Shown here in pieces: positions 1 through 7,662 of a stretch of DNA of 17,114 nt. Numbering within the stretch: the stretch's first letter is position 1; each line of letters starts with the position of its first letter. Both the position numbers and the translations under genes were made by a program. The notes below the pieces were generated by a model. The model was not told the origin of the DNA. It ran no database searches and was given only the letters and a program-made list of their open reading frames with translations. The stretch is from assembly GCA_015657535.1 (NCBI GenBank), contig JADHZB010000945.1:1183-18296 (forward strand), given 5' to 3'. This DNA is from Nephromyces sp. MM_2019 (taxonomy: Eukaryota > Apicomplexa > Aconoidasida > Nephromycida).

Positions 1-88
<88 letters not shown>
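1..88. repeat. (TG)44 microsatellite at left edge
   Basis: Uninterrupted TG dinucleotide run of 44 units beginning at the first base, so its true length is unknown. It continues into degenerate TG-rich sequence. It lies in what I interpret as the intron upstream of the first visible hydrolase exon. The long open frame through it (Cys-Val repeats) is a by-product of the repeat. Confidence 0.97.
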
Positions 89-92
<4 letters not shown>

Positions 93-495
93 GATGCTTG
101 TACAGGTGTGTGTGTTTTGGTGTGATGTGTGTTTGCTGCAACTTTGATGTGAGTTGTGAAGTTTTTATACGTTCTAGTGGTGTGTTGTGGTGTTTTGGGA
201 TTGTGCTATGTTGGGGATCATGGTGGTTGTGTGTTGTGTTGTATTGTGGTGTGTTATGGCAGTTGTGCATTTTGGTGGCTGTGTGTTATGGTGTGCTATA
301 TATGCTGATAGTTGCGTGTTGCTACTGCTGCTTCTCTGAATTTTTCATTCTGTGCTGCTACTGCTTTTTGTGTGTGTGCCTTGATATCAGCTCTTTTTAC
401 GCTTGTATTTTTCACTTAAAGTAGGTGTTTATACAGAATAGTGTGTGTTACAGAGATGTCTGTGTGTATTAGTGCTTGCTGCTTCCTGCATTTAG
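89..495 (+). other. TG-rich intron segment upstream of first hydrolase exon
   Basis: Degenerate TG/TTG-rich sequence with no convincing coding block. It ends in TTTAG immediately before the GYSLG exon, so it reads as the 3' part of an intron whose donor lies left of the window. Confidence 0.55.
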
Positions 496-582
496 AGTGT
501 TGGCTGTAGGCCTGTGACCCTCATTGGATACTCTCTCGGTGCGAGGCTTATTTTCTGCTGCCTGAAAGAATTATATAAGATG
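496..582 (+). CDS. Hydrolase exon with GYSLG nucleophile elbow
   Basis: 29 codons, phase 0 at both ends. The acceptor is TTTAG (ends 495) and the donor is ATG|GTAAGAGT (583). The block ends in a helix-like CCLKELYKM, as expected after the nucleophile elbow. Confidence 0.8.
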
Positions 583-1984
583 GTAAGAGTGTAAATACTT
601 AAGTTTAGTACGTTTGTATGCAAAAGAATAATACTGAAAACCGGTGTATCTACACTTATTAGAGCGTGTGTGTGTATGTGTGTTTGTTGATATATTAGCG
701 TGCTTCGTTGATGGGATATTCCGGGGCGTGCATTTTGCTGCAAAACTTTTCTTGAGAGTGATGAAGGCGTGTGTGTGTGGGGTTGTGAGTGCTTATGGGT
801 GTGTGTATGTGTGTTGGGTTGTGGGTGCGTATGGATGTCTGTATGTGTGTGTGTGTTTTTAGTTAAAGAAGCAGTGGGTGTTTACTTTTGGTATGTCTGT
901 GAGTGTGATTAAATACTCAGTGAAGAGTGCAGAAGCTTAAAGAATCTTAGAGACGTTAGGAACTCTTCCAGCATGTGTGTGTGTTAGCATGAAAATTTAG
1001 CTGCGAATTGAAGCCTGTGTACTTCAAAGGGGGAGCTATGCTAGTGCTGCAGAGTAGAGTTTAGTAACTATGTGTGCACTTCGATCAGGGACACTGCAGT
1101 TTTATCAGAAATTTCGTGCTTCTGGGCTTGGGGAAATTATACTAACGATGAAGAGTGCAGTTTAACAAACATGTGTGTGTGTGTGCGGTTCGATCAGGGA
1201 CACTGCAGTCTTATCAGTGATGTCGTGCTTCTAGGCTTACCTGCCTCCTTAAACAAGGAAGCTTGGCAGGCTGCTAGGACTGTAGTCAGCGGCAGACTAG
1301 TGAATGTCTATTCCTCTGTGGATTGCTGTATAGCTTCGCTCTATCGACCCAGCGAGGAGAACTTCGAGGTAGTTTATGTGTGTGCGTAAGCTATGGAAGG
1401 CTTTCAGTCCTGTATAAGAGCTTGCTAGCTTACACCTAGTTGAGTATCCCAATGCACTGTAAGCTTGAGATTTTTCTTAAACCTACTTTTGTGTGTGTGT
1501 GGCTGTATGCATCCCGAGTTTGTAGCGTGTGTGTCTGCGGAGTTTCCGCTGAATGGTGTGAAGGCTGGAGATGAGCCGAAGCGAGGAAGCTAAAGTAAGC
1601 TATGTTTTGGAATGGCTTGCTTTACTTATTTCAGAGCAAACTCGTACAAGACGCATGTTCTTAAGCCACAGCCACACAAACACGCTTAAACGCACACACA
1701 CAGGCATTCACACACACACAGAGGCACACATACACACCCAGAGAGACACACAAAGACGCGCGCACACAGAGGAACACACACTCACCCAGGGAGAAGCACA
1801 AGGACATGCGCACATACACACACACTAAATGCTCTTTCTCTTTATGTATCTTTAGGCTGCTGCTCTTGCTCCAGTAGAGCTTGACGGAGTTGAGAATTTA
1901 GATATCTCTGGATTACTGAAAGGGCGCTACAGATATTCCGTCCTTCTTCGAGATATCCTCGATACGATTGAATTTGAAATATGA
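496..1984 (+). CDS. DUF726/TMCO4-like alpha/beta-hydrolase, C-terminal exons (5' end outside window)
   Basis: Three coding blocks, 496-582, 1198-1368 and 1856-1984, join in phase 0 at both junctions into 128 residues plus a TGA stop. Block 1 has [13 protein letters not shown], the GxSxG nucleophile elbow with Ser at 532-534. Block 2 has DVVLLG, then [16 protein letters not shown] and SLYRP. Block 3 has [13 protein letters not shown]. The order and spacing match what I remember of the DUF726 family (human TMCO4, a membrane-associated predicted hydrolase): GYSLGAR, DVVLLGAP, VxGRxxNxYSxxD, YR, ENxDxSxxxxGH. The acid residue is plausibly the Asp at 1321-1323. The residue where I expect the conserved His of the GH motif is Arg (CGC, 1925-1927), so catalysis may be altered or lost. 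The substrate is unknown. Family call is firm; activity is inference. Confidence 0.82.
1080..1238 (+). repeat. Partial 109-bp-spaced tandem duplication of an exon start
   Basis: The stretch beginning TTCGATCAGGGACACTGCAG occurs at 1080 and again at 1189, and similarity continues about 50 nt through CGTGCTTCTNGGCTT. The second copy carries the 3' splice site and first codons of the real hydrolase exon. The first copy has the same acceptor-like CAG but hits TAA after about 18 codons. Flanking sequence (GAGT..AGTTTA, then ATGTGTG) is also similar between the copies, consistent with a tandem duplication that has decayed. Confidence 0.8.
1198..1368 (+). CDS. Hydrolase middle exon (DVVLLG ... NVYSSVD ... 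LYRP)
   Basis: 57 codons, phase 0 at both ends. The acceptor is TTCGATCAG (ends 1197), chosen because it restores frame with the upstream exon and gives the family-like spacing before DVVLLG. A competing acceptor CACTGCAG at 1208 would be out of phase. The donor is GAG|GTAGTT at 1369. Confidence 0.75.
1369..1855 (+). other. Hydrolase intron with TG-rich 5' part and CA-rich 3' part
   Basis: 487 nt. TG tracts lie around 1490-1535 and a long CA-rich block at about 1664-1826, so the transcript could fold on itself. It ends CTTTATGTATCTTTAG. A possible mini-exon at 1571-1594 (ATG...GCTAAA|GTAAGC, phase 0) lies inside. I leave it out because there is no pyrimidine tract before it, and direct splicing gives the family-typical spacing between the YR and ALAPV motifs. 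Confidence 0.65.
1856..1984 (+). CDS. Hydrolase terminal exon, His-to-Arg at GH motif
   Basis: 42 codons plus TGA. It reads [19 protein letters not shown], then LLKGRYRY and [11 protein letters not shown]. In the family as I remember it, this is the ENxDxS...GHxxY...IL segment; here the His position is Arg24 of the exon. The acceptor is TATCTTTAG. Confidence 0.8.
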   Translation, partial: AAALAPVELDGVENLDISGLLKGRYRYSVLLRDILDTIEFEI

Positions 1985-2730
1985 GCTTTGTAGTGCGGTC
2001 TTTGCTATTTTGCTTATGTTTGAGTGTGTATGTGTGTGCGGGTTTGTCTGTGTTTGTATATTTATTTACGGGTGTATGTGTGTGAGTGTGTGTATTTACA
2101 TGTGTTTCTATGATTTTGCGTATTTCCTTATGTTTTTGGTATTTGTTCAGGCTTATATTGCTGTATATACTTTGATGTTCATGTTGGTGTGTGTTCCTGC
2201 ATCCCCAGATTTTGGATGAGGGTGCATAACTTCGTGTGTGTGTGTGTGCCTTTTTTTATAATGCAAATAATTCTAGCTCTATGCCTACAATTTTTGCTTT
2301 GCTTGTTTATCTGTTTTGATGCCTTTATCTATTATGATGTGTGTGTGTGCGTGTATATACTTTTACGCTCTCAACAGTTTTTACACGTTGCTGCTGTTAT
2401 CTTTGTATGTTGTTTAAGCTTTCCAGCCTACAGTTTGTTGGGTGCGTTTGATGGCACGTCTAACTAGAAGCTTTATTTTTGATAAACAACAAGAGCAGCA
2501 TCACTGGATGTATATTAGTACCTTTTTTTGCTATAAAAATATATGTGTAATGATGTGTGTGTGCATGATGATGTGTGTGCGTGATGTGTGTGACGATGTT
2601 TTTGCGTGATGATGACGCGTGTGATTATAGGCGAGTGTTATGATATACGTGCGTGATGATTTATACGCGTAATCATGTACATACAAAATCAGTGTGCACG
2701 ATGTGTGTGTTTGATCACATCAATTTTTAG
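1985..2730 (+). other. TG-rich region after hydrolase stop, no supported gene
   Basis: Degenerate TG-rich DNA with TG tracts near 2025-2100, 2235-2250 and 2338-2352, and repeated GATGTGTGTG-like units at 2550-2715. Open frames here are Cys/Val/Phe-rich by-products. It probably holds the 3' UTR and downstream spacer of the hydrolase gene. Confidence 0.6.
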
Positions 2731-2786
2731 TTAAAGAATTCACAGATGTTAACGTATTCCGCCGAGCTTTTCCTAGCAAAGATTAG
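2731..2786 (+). CDS. Weak terminal-exon candidate (KEFTDVNVFRRAFPSKD)
   Basis: After the acceptor-like ATCAATTTTTAG there are 17 protein-like codons to TAG. An overlapping frame (MLTYSAELFLAKIRHYF from 2747) is also open, so the choice is uncertain. No family recognised. The following 2787-3196 shows nothing I can support beyond short acidic frames near 2960. Confidence 0.22.
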
Positions 2787-3196
2787 GCATTATTTTGGTT
2801 TTTTCTAACAAAGGATAGACGTTTGTATTATCTTTGAGGATGTATTGACGTATGTGCGAAATCTTGCCTGTCTAGTAACTATCGTTTACACATAATGCTT
2901 TTTAAAGCTTATGAATTGATAACTTTGATTTTTTGAATAATTCTTAACAATTTAAACTGTATATATTGCGGATTATGAAGAAGATGAAGAGATTTCTACT
3001 GTTGGCTAAAGCATTATCTCTTTAGATTTCTTCTTTTTTGGGTGTGCGCGCATCTATCTGGGTTTTACCAAATATGTGCGTTTAAGCCACTGCGCAAATA
3101 GACCCAGGCTTGCTTCCAGGCATACATCGATAGAAGCATCCACACCGACATCTGGGGATGTATCCATGCGCGGATATACCCGCACGCACCTATCCG

Positions 3197-3350
3197 CTTG
3201 TATTCGCATCCAAACACACAAAAATCTGCTCCCATATTCACATCCAAACACGCAAAGACGCATATACGCACACACACAAAAACACACAAAAACTCAAAAA
3301 AAAACATACAAGCACAAACTCACGCAAGCACAAAAAAAAACACACACACG
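3197..3350. repeat. CA/A-rich degenerate repeat
   Basis: CATCCAAACACACAAAA-like units at about 3208 and 3241, followed by CACACA and poly-A interruptions. This is the complement type of the TG tracts upstream. All overlapping open frames on both strands are low-complexity. Confidence 0.85.
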
Positions 3351-3404
3351 TCTACCCTTACTAACTTGGATAAAATTTTCTTAATAACTCGCCAAACTTG
3401 CAAG

Positions 3405-3542
3405 AATTGCTTGCGATTAAAGCAAAGCTGCTGAATGAATCCAGTGGTATATCTATAGCGTTTATATCAAGCAGAGAATCCTTCTCTGTAAATAACAGCT
3501 TTTCTGGCCTTTTAGTTCCTCTTCATCTTACCAGGATATGCG
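3405..3542 (+). CDS. Exon candidate of unrecognised gene (ELLAIKAKLLNESSG...)
   Basis: A frame open from 3374 to TAG at 3551 reads as ordinary globular protein: QELLAIKAKLLNESSGI, then AFISSRESFSVNN and GLLVPLHLTRIC. A donor G|GTAAAA at 3543 (phase 1) would remove the final three codons. The left edge is uncertain, with CTTGCAAG as the nearest acceptor. I do not recognise the family. It may belong with the blocks at 3899-4086. Confidence 0.42.
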
Positions 3543-3798
3543 GTAAAAACTAGATACCATCCCAATCATGCAGAGCATGGCTTACTGCTGCCTTCATTCC
3601 CTCCTCCATATATAAATCAAAGGAGGGAGTACTTGAAGCTATTTTTTGTGGAAACGACTGAAGCCTAGTGCTAGTCAATTTTTAGAAGCCAAAAATTGTG
3701 CTTTTTCGCACACACTTGATATTTTTTCCTGTTTCTTTACTTATTCGACGCTGAAACTACGTATTCATCAATCTTCAAATGAGGAAGCATTTTTTTTT

Positions 3799-3824
3799 AA
3801 ATCCTCTCGTTTTTGAGAGGGTTT
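3799..3824. other. 10-bp hairpin in AT-rich spacer
   Basis: AAATCCTCTC and GAGAGGGTTT pair over 10 bp (one G.T) around a six-base T-rich loop. It lies in AT-rich DNA between exon candidates. A weaker hairpin, TTTGGT-TTT-ACCAAA, lies at about 3909-3923. Role unknown. Confidence 0.5.
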
Positions 3825-3898
3825 ACGTTAAAATTTCAGTATTAATCATCTAGTCACATCTGGCGACTACTAGCAATTTAGCTTAATCATTTTTTTTT

Positions 3899-4086
3899 TG
3901 TGAAATCTTTGGTTTTTACCAAAATTACCGCGAAGTTCTTCAGTCATTATATGGAGAAAGCGGTTGAATTTTAACTTTTTTAGAGTATCTTGCGAAATTT
4001 CAGCAGATTATGTTTTTTAATTTCTTCTAATACCTTTTTTAAGGAAGCATGAAGTTCTTTTTAAGAAGAAATTTCAATGTATATAA
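3899..4086 (+). CDS. Three short exons with 21- and 32-nt introns, unrecognised protein
   Basis: Blocks 3899-3962, 3984-4011 and 4044-4086 join through two tiny GT...AG introns. The first is 21 nt and contains TTTTAAC before TTTTTTAG; the second is 32 nt and contains TTCTAATAC before TTTAAG. The phases are 1 and 2 and both agree. The product reads FGFYQNYREVLQSLYGES, then EYLAKFQQI and MKHEVLFKKKFQCI, then TAA. The 5' border is unclear because a T10 run with no acceptor precedes it. Family unknown. Confidence 0.42.
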
Positions 4087-4131
4087 AAAATTCTACCGAT
4101 CACACCTTAAAAGGAGGAAAAAAAATTTCCG

Positions 4132-4350
4132 ATGAAGACTCTGCTCTCTTTCAATAGCTTGAAATGGAGTCACCACGAAAGAGGAGCTTGTTGTGGCATA
4201 GCGAGCTTTTTTGTTCGAAAAATCTGGTTTTCCCAGCGTAAAAAAGTGACAGAAAATGTAGTTTTACCTGGTAGTAGTGGAGATGATGCCGAACCCGACG
4301 ATAGCAATGAACTTACTGTGATGGTAGCAAAAACAGTAGTATTTCATTAG
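4132..4350 (+). CDS. Small ORF or first exon, unrecognised
   Basis: An ATG-initiated frame of 72 codons reads MKTLLSFNSLKWSHHERG and ends with an acidic stretch (ENVVLPGSSGDDAEPDDSNE) before TAG. The second half looks more protein-like than the first. An overlapping frame from 4161 (MESPRKRSLLWHS) is also open, so the first half may be misread or contain a short intron. Possible donors (ATG|GTAGCA, ACA|GTAGTA) are in phase 0 with an acceptor at 4627. Function unknown. Confidence 0.35.
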   Translation: MKTLLSFNSLKWSHHERGACCGIASFFVRKIWFSQRKKVTENVVLPGSSGDDAEPDDSNELTVMVAKTVVFH

Positions 4351-4437
4351 TGTTGTGTTGATAAGTACTGCTAAGAACAACTAGTTAGCTAGATACCTGG
4401 CAGGGTTATCCTCGGAAGATAGAAGGTAGTCATAAGT

Positions 4438-4580
4438 GTCCAGAGAGATAGTGGTAGAGATGTAGAGAGAGGCTGAGAGACTGAGAGGCCAAGAGAAAGA
4501 AAGAGAGAGATATAAAGTCAGAGAGAGGGACAGACAAAGAGAGATATAGAGACAGACAAACAGACAAAGAGAGAAAGATC
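4438..4580. repeat. GA-rich low-complexity tract
   Basis: Purine-rich + strand dominated by GAGAGA and GACAGACAAAGAGAGA units. It is followed by a pyrimidine-rich acceptor CTTCCTCTTGCAG ending at 4627, so it probably sits in an intron of the surrounding + strand gene. Confidence 0.8.
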
Positions 4581-4650
4581 TATATGTACATGTATGCTCT
4601 AATAAAGTGATCTGCTTCCTCTTGCAGTACTTCACTCATTTATAGTTTAA

Positions 4651-5525
4651 CTGCGATTCTCACAAAGCAAATTGTGCGCAGATCCAGAAGAAGAAGCTGA
4701 GCAAAAAATAGAAGCTAATTCTACATGTTTGCTGTGATCTAAATATGTACGCCCAGAGGAGTAAACTTTGCAGAGCTTAGCTGCGCTTGTGGGCTCCATT
4801 TTCAGCAACAACCCCTCGTTTTTACCCATTCGTGTGTGTGTATTATCCGCTAGTGCGGTGCTCATTGCTGTGTGTGTGTTGTCTTAGATATTCTAAGCCG
4901 GAGATTCGTAAATCTTTATGCTCAATTGATCCTGTTTTGTTCGCAGAAAGCAATTTTGATTGTACGTTTTGTTTGTCAACTGGAACTGGTAAATATGCAG
5001 GTGTGTTGCCAGTGTAAGCCCAATGGATATTTCGCATCATTACTTCCTGTTGTATGCATCCTGAGAGCTGGAAGCATTGAGGCAGGATACTCACAAGAGC
5101 GAAATTCGCCCAAAAAAGGTGAAATTATTGGGCATGTATTCTTGTCATGTAAAGTGTATGCAGGCGGGTCGAGGAGTTTTTATGCATCTAGGTGGTAGGG
5201 CTATCACTAGCAGACAGATAAAAACACTTCACCTAAACTAGATTTTATCAAAATCGCACTAGCGGATAGATGAAAACACTTCGTCTAAACTAGTTTCTCC
5301 CAAACTTTCACTAGTTTCAGTTATTCCCTTCAAACTTCTCGCATTTATCCCCAAAAAAGTGTTTCACTCCCAAACTTCCGGTCTTTTCCTTCCTCCTGCA
5401 ACTTGTAGATTGGCAATGCGTTGCCTGTTTCTAATCAACACACAGCGCCAGCGTCTCCAAAATCGCGCACACAAACCCATCCTAACCCTACTCAATACAT
5501 TTTCTGCAAATGTGGTAGTCTGTGA
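4651..5525 (+). CDS. Cys-rich multi-exon gene, unrecognised (tentative exon chain)
   Basis: Four blocks look coding. 4651-4733 contains CADPEEEAEQKIEANSTC. 4757-4831 contains GVNFAELSCACGLHFQQQPL. 4947-5198 contains VCCQCKPNGYFASLLPVVC and RAGSIEAGYSQERNSPKKG. 5409-5525 contains IGNALPVSNQHTAPASPK and ends YIFCKCGSL before TGA. A 23-nt intron at 4734-4756 joins blocks 1 and 2 in phase 2. Block 3 follows the strong acceptor CCTGTTTTGTTCGCAG. Block 4 follows CCTTCCTCCTGCAACTTGTAG in phase 0, compatible with donors at 5134 or 5152. A further frame at 4888-5017 (FDCTFCLSTGTG) competes with the start of block 3. The CxC and CxxC pairs suggest metal binding, but I do not recognise the family. Confidence 0.42.
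5205..5293. repeat. 52-bp-spaced imperfect direct repeat
   Basis: CACTAGCNGAYAGATRAAAA followed by CACTTCNYCTAAACTAG occurs at 5205-5241 and 5257-5293 with five mismatches in 37 bases. It lies in the presumed intron before the last Cys-rich exon. Confidence 0.8.
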
Positions 5526-5951
5526 TTCCTATAAACTAGTTTATTTTTTTCTAGAAATTCTAGATTTTCGCTCATCTCGTTAGTAAATGGGTGTTTTCTA
5601 TTACTCAAAAAAATGGCAGCTGTCCTCGGCACTACGCAACTTTTTAAAAAAGAAACTCACCTTAAACCCCTTCAGCAGCCACACACACCCTACTACTAAG
5701 CGAAGGCTGCTAAAAAAAACACTGAAACCTACTTGGGGTGACGCAATGAATATGCGTCATCCCTAGAGCGGGCGCAACTAACTATGATATATACAGATGT
5801 TCTCGGCTTTACCGGAAGCAACTGATGTGAATTCCTTCTAGCTAGCTTAAGTCATTATCGCTCATTTAAGCAGGAAATTGGACTGATCGGCACTTTTCTC
5901 AGGCGAGTAGGTGTGTGCAGCAGCTGGAATGTTCAACACTGCAGTTTCCCC
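5526..5951. other. Intergenic spacer with 11-bp hairpin; weak coding hints only
   Basis: Between the + strand Cys-rich gene and the minus-strand cluster. It contains the hairpin at 5735-5763. A minus-strand frame from 5951 to TGA at 5862 (ETAVLNIPAAAHTYSPEKS) lies in the same frame as the minus-strand block at 5952-6068 but beyond its TAG. A 28-codon + strand ATG frame at 5613-5699 has no supporting evidence. Confidence 0.4.
5735..5763. other. Strong hairpin built on TGACGCA/TGCGTCA
   Basis: GGGGTGACGCA pairs with TGCGTCATCCC over 11 bp (one G.T) around the 7-nt loop ATGAATA. The arms contain a TGACG half-site of the type bound by bZIP factors, so it could be a DNA element or an RNA stem near transcript ends. 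Role not established. Confidence 0.6.
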
Positions 5952-6068
5952 CTATTTAGAATCTAGCTCAAGGAAAAAACTTGCCCCCCAAAAAATACTA
6001 GTTGGACCGGGTAGAAAAGCCTCCGCAAAGGAGTCATAAAATAAGAGATCGTCAAAACTCAAAGCCAT
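5952..6068 (-). CDS. Minus-strand coding block (small ORF or last exon of 6108-7276 gene)
   Basis: On the minus strand ATG at 6068-6066 opens 38 codons: MALSFDDLLFYDSFAEAFLP then GPTSIFWGASFFLELDSK, then TAG. It reads as genuine protein, while the + strand has frequent stops here. It may instead be the terminal exon of the upstream minus gene, through a 77-nt intron beginning GTATTTACG near 6135 and ending GGCTTTGAG at 6059 in phase 2. Family unknown. Confidence 0.4.
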   Translation of the reverse strand: MALSFDDLLFYDSFAEAFLPGPTSIFWGASFFLELDSK

Positions 6069-6107
6069 CGCCGTATCAACACATTCAAAGTAGTAGATTA
6101 AGCAAAG

Positions 6108-7276
6108 TTAAAGCGTAAGTCCAGGACGTAAATACTGTTGTTTTACCTCTATTTTTAGTCTAGCCTTCGGAACTGTAGCGATCCCAAAACCGAGATCCCG
6201 ATGGGAATTATGGCGCGGACTCTGAGTCAGCGAAGCACATAAAATGATGAGTTCAGTACGTCATTCGCTAATCCTTAAATAGATGAAGATGTAATTTTGT
6301 TAGCACTGCAGAAAAAGCGCATCTTGAAATATAAAGATAATCTCTAGGGTCGCTGCTGATTTCCTCATTACTTTGGATGAGTAAAAATAGCGCTTGAAAG
6401 TATCGCAAACCGTCATTTTCCAGCCCAGAGATATTATTCCCTTCATAGTACGGGGGAGGAAGCTGGGAAAATTATAAAAACCCCCGCATAACATTGTGTG
6501 ATGAGGCCAGATATATGGTAACTTGTTGAATAGATGGAGTGAGTAGCTTTTTCTGCAAATTAGGAGGGTGGAGAAAGTGGTAATTTTTAAGTAGCTCAGT
6601 AGCTGTTTCCACACACTTAGAGTGAATAATAATCTGTCAAACGCGTTAAGCGAGCAGCCTTCTCTTTCACACAGCAGCACTCCGGTAGATACTGTCTCTG
6701 GTTTCTGATATCACAAACACTGGTTACTGCCTCTCCATCGATTAAAATGCTGCTTTTAGCAATTTTTCCTTTAGCATCGTTAGGCTGCTCCCAAGGACAT
6801 CTTTTACAGATTTAGCATACTTCTCTAGAGCTAAGATGGCTGCTTAGTTAAAGCATTTACTCCAAAAGGGGGGTTCATATACCGCAACAGGCAGAGAGAG
6901 AGATTCAGCGATCCACAAAGACACTTATAAATGTCTTTAGTATGTGAGAGGTGCATATCATCAAGCCCTGCTCCACAATGGCCAGTAACAATAGTATTTT
7001 TCCTTCTCAGCCTATTTTTTATGCCTGACCCCCAAAAAAACTGGAATAAAACCCTGTTTGCTCTTCATAGACTGTCTTCAGCAGTTTTTTCTCAGCGATA
7101 GCTTAACTTACCACTCTGGAAAATCAGTTTTTCATCAGCTTCTGATACCTTGGAGTCAGTTTATATGAAATAATCTACCTTTTCACCACCAGTTAACGTC
7201 ACTTCCCCCTCGCTCTCTGCTTGTAGCACTAAAACTTGAGCAATAATCTACACAGAATATGTCCGGAGTAAGCCAT
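6108..7276 (-). CDS. Unrecognised ~255-aa protein, gene with ten mostly ultra-short introns
   Basis: Minus-strand exons (high to low): 7276-7252, 7234-7179, 7148-7112, 7071-7030, 7005-6925, 6839-6808, 6784-6671, 6633-6493, 6462-6372, 6273-6239, 6221-6108. Introns are 17, 30, 40, 24, 85, 23, 37, 30, 98 and 17 nt, all GT...AG. Exon lengths sum to 768 nt (255 codons plus stop) with matching phases. Clear coding stretches include LVLQAESEGEVTLTGGEK, EGKILLLLAIVEQGLMICTS, SSILIDGEAVTSVCDIRNQR, CVETATELLKNYHFLHPPN, YYEGNNISGLENDGLRYFQ and DLGFGIATVPKARLKIEV. Several introns carry CTAA, CTGA or CTTAAC shortly before AG. Weak points are the first 17-nt intron and the 85- and 98-nt introns; without the 98-nt one the frame runs to TAG at 6268. 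It looks soluble and globular. No family recognised. Confidence 0.55.
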
Positions 7277-7424
7277 GGCTTTTTTTAGTGTTGATACCAA
7301 TGATTTTCACGAAAGCAAGTCGTTAACGGAGCATAAAAATGTTTAATTCTTTAATTTTTACGCCCATTCAATAGATTTTGTTTGGAATATTAACGAAGCA
7401 ATTTATTTATACTGCAATAAGGTT

Positions 7425-7662
7425 TCAAGCTTTTCTCTTAAAACCTAAAGAATTTTGAATATTGAAAATCAGCACAGAAGCAAATTTTTTATTTCCTTTC
7501 ATGAAAACCAGAGAAAAATCTCGATATTCTCTGTCTTTCTTGTCAATCGAAAGTACAGCGTGGGCATCGCTAGTCAGTAGAAACTTACAAATTAGTGCCA
7601 CCAAAGTTCAAACAACGGTTAGAAGCAGGAGAAAAGATTTGTTGCTCCTCGATAGGAGGCAT
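7425..7662 (-). CDS. Small unrecognised 72-aa protein with a 19-nt intron
   Basis: Minus-strand ATG at 7662-7660 (MPPIEEQQIFSPASNRCLN) runs to a split Phe codon. A 19-nt intron at 7588-7570 follows, GTAAGTTTCTACTGACTAG, with a consensus donor and a TACTGAC branch site directly before TAG. Exon 2 (7569-7425) continues in phase 2: DAHAVLSIDKKDREYRDFS, then MKGNKKFASVLIFNIQN and GFKRKA, then TGA. The antisense + strand frame over the same region is Ser/Arg-rich and less protein-like. An alternative donor at G|GTTTTAAG near the end would change only the last residues. No family recognised. It lies 148 bp upstream of the next minus-strand ATG. Confidence 0.6.
7570..7588 (-). other. 19-nt spliceosomal intron
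   Basis: The complete intron is GTAAGTTTCTACTGACTAG: donor GTAAGT, branch TACTGAC, acceptor TAG. It is the cleanest example of the ultra-short introns in this window, and removing it joins two protein-like frames in phase 2. Confidence 0.65.

Noticed and set aside
2..424. 140-codon + strand open frame of Cys-Val repeats
   Set aside because: Direct translation of the (TG)n microsatellite and its degenerate flank; no protein character.
5470..5490. CCTAACCCTA as telomere-like repeat
   Set aside because: A single partial unit inside a protein-like exon; no array.
6300..6680. 126-codon uninterrupted minus-strand frame
   Set aside because: It overlaps exons of the short-intron gene in a different frame. 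The alternative frames joined by 30- and 37-nt introns look far more protein-like, and this one is rich in Trp, Met and Cys without pattern.
6861..7163. In-frame TAA/TGA/TAG along a long minus-strand frame, as if stops were reassigned
   Set aside because: The confident genes use all three codons only as terminators, and short introns explain the breaks better.
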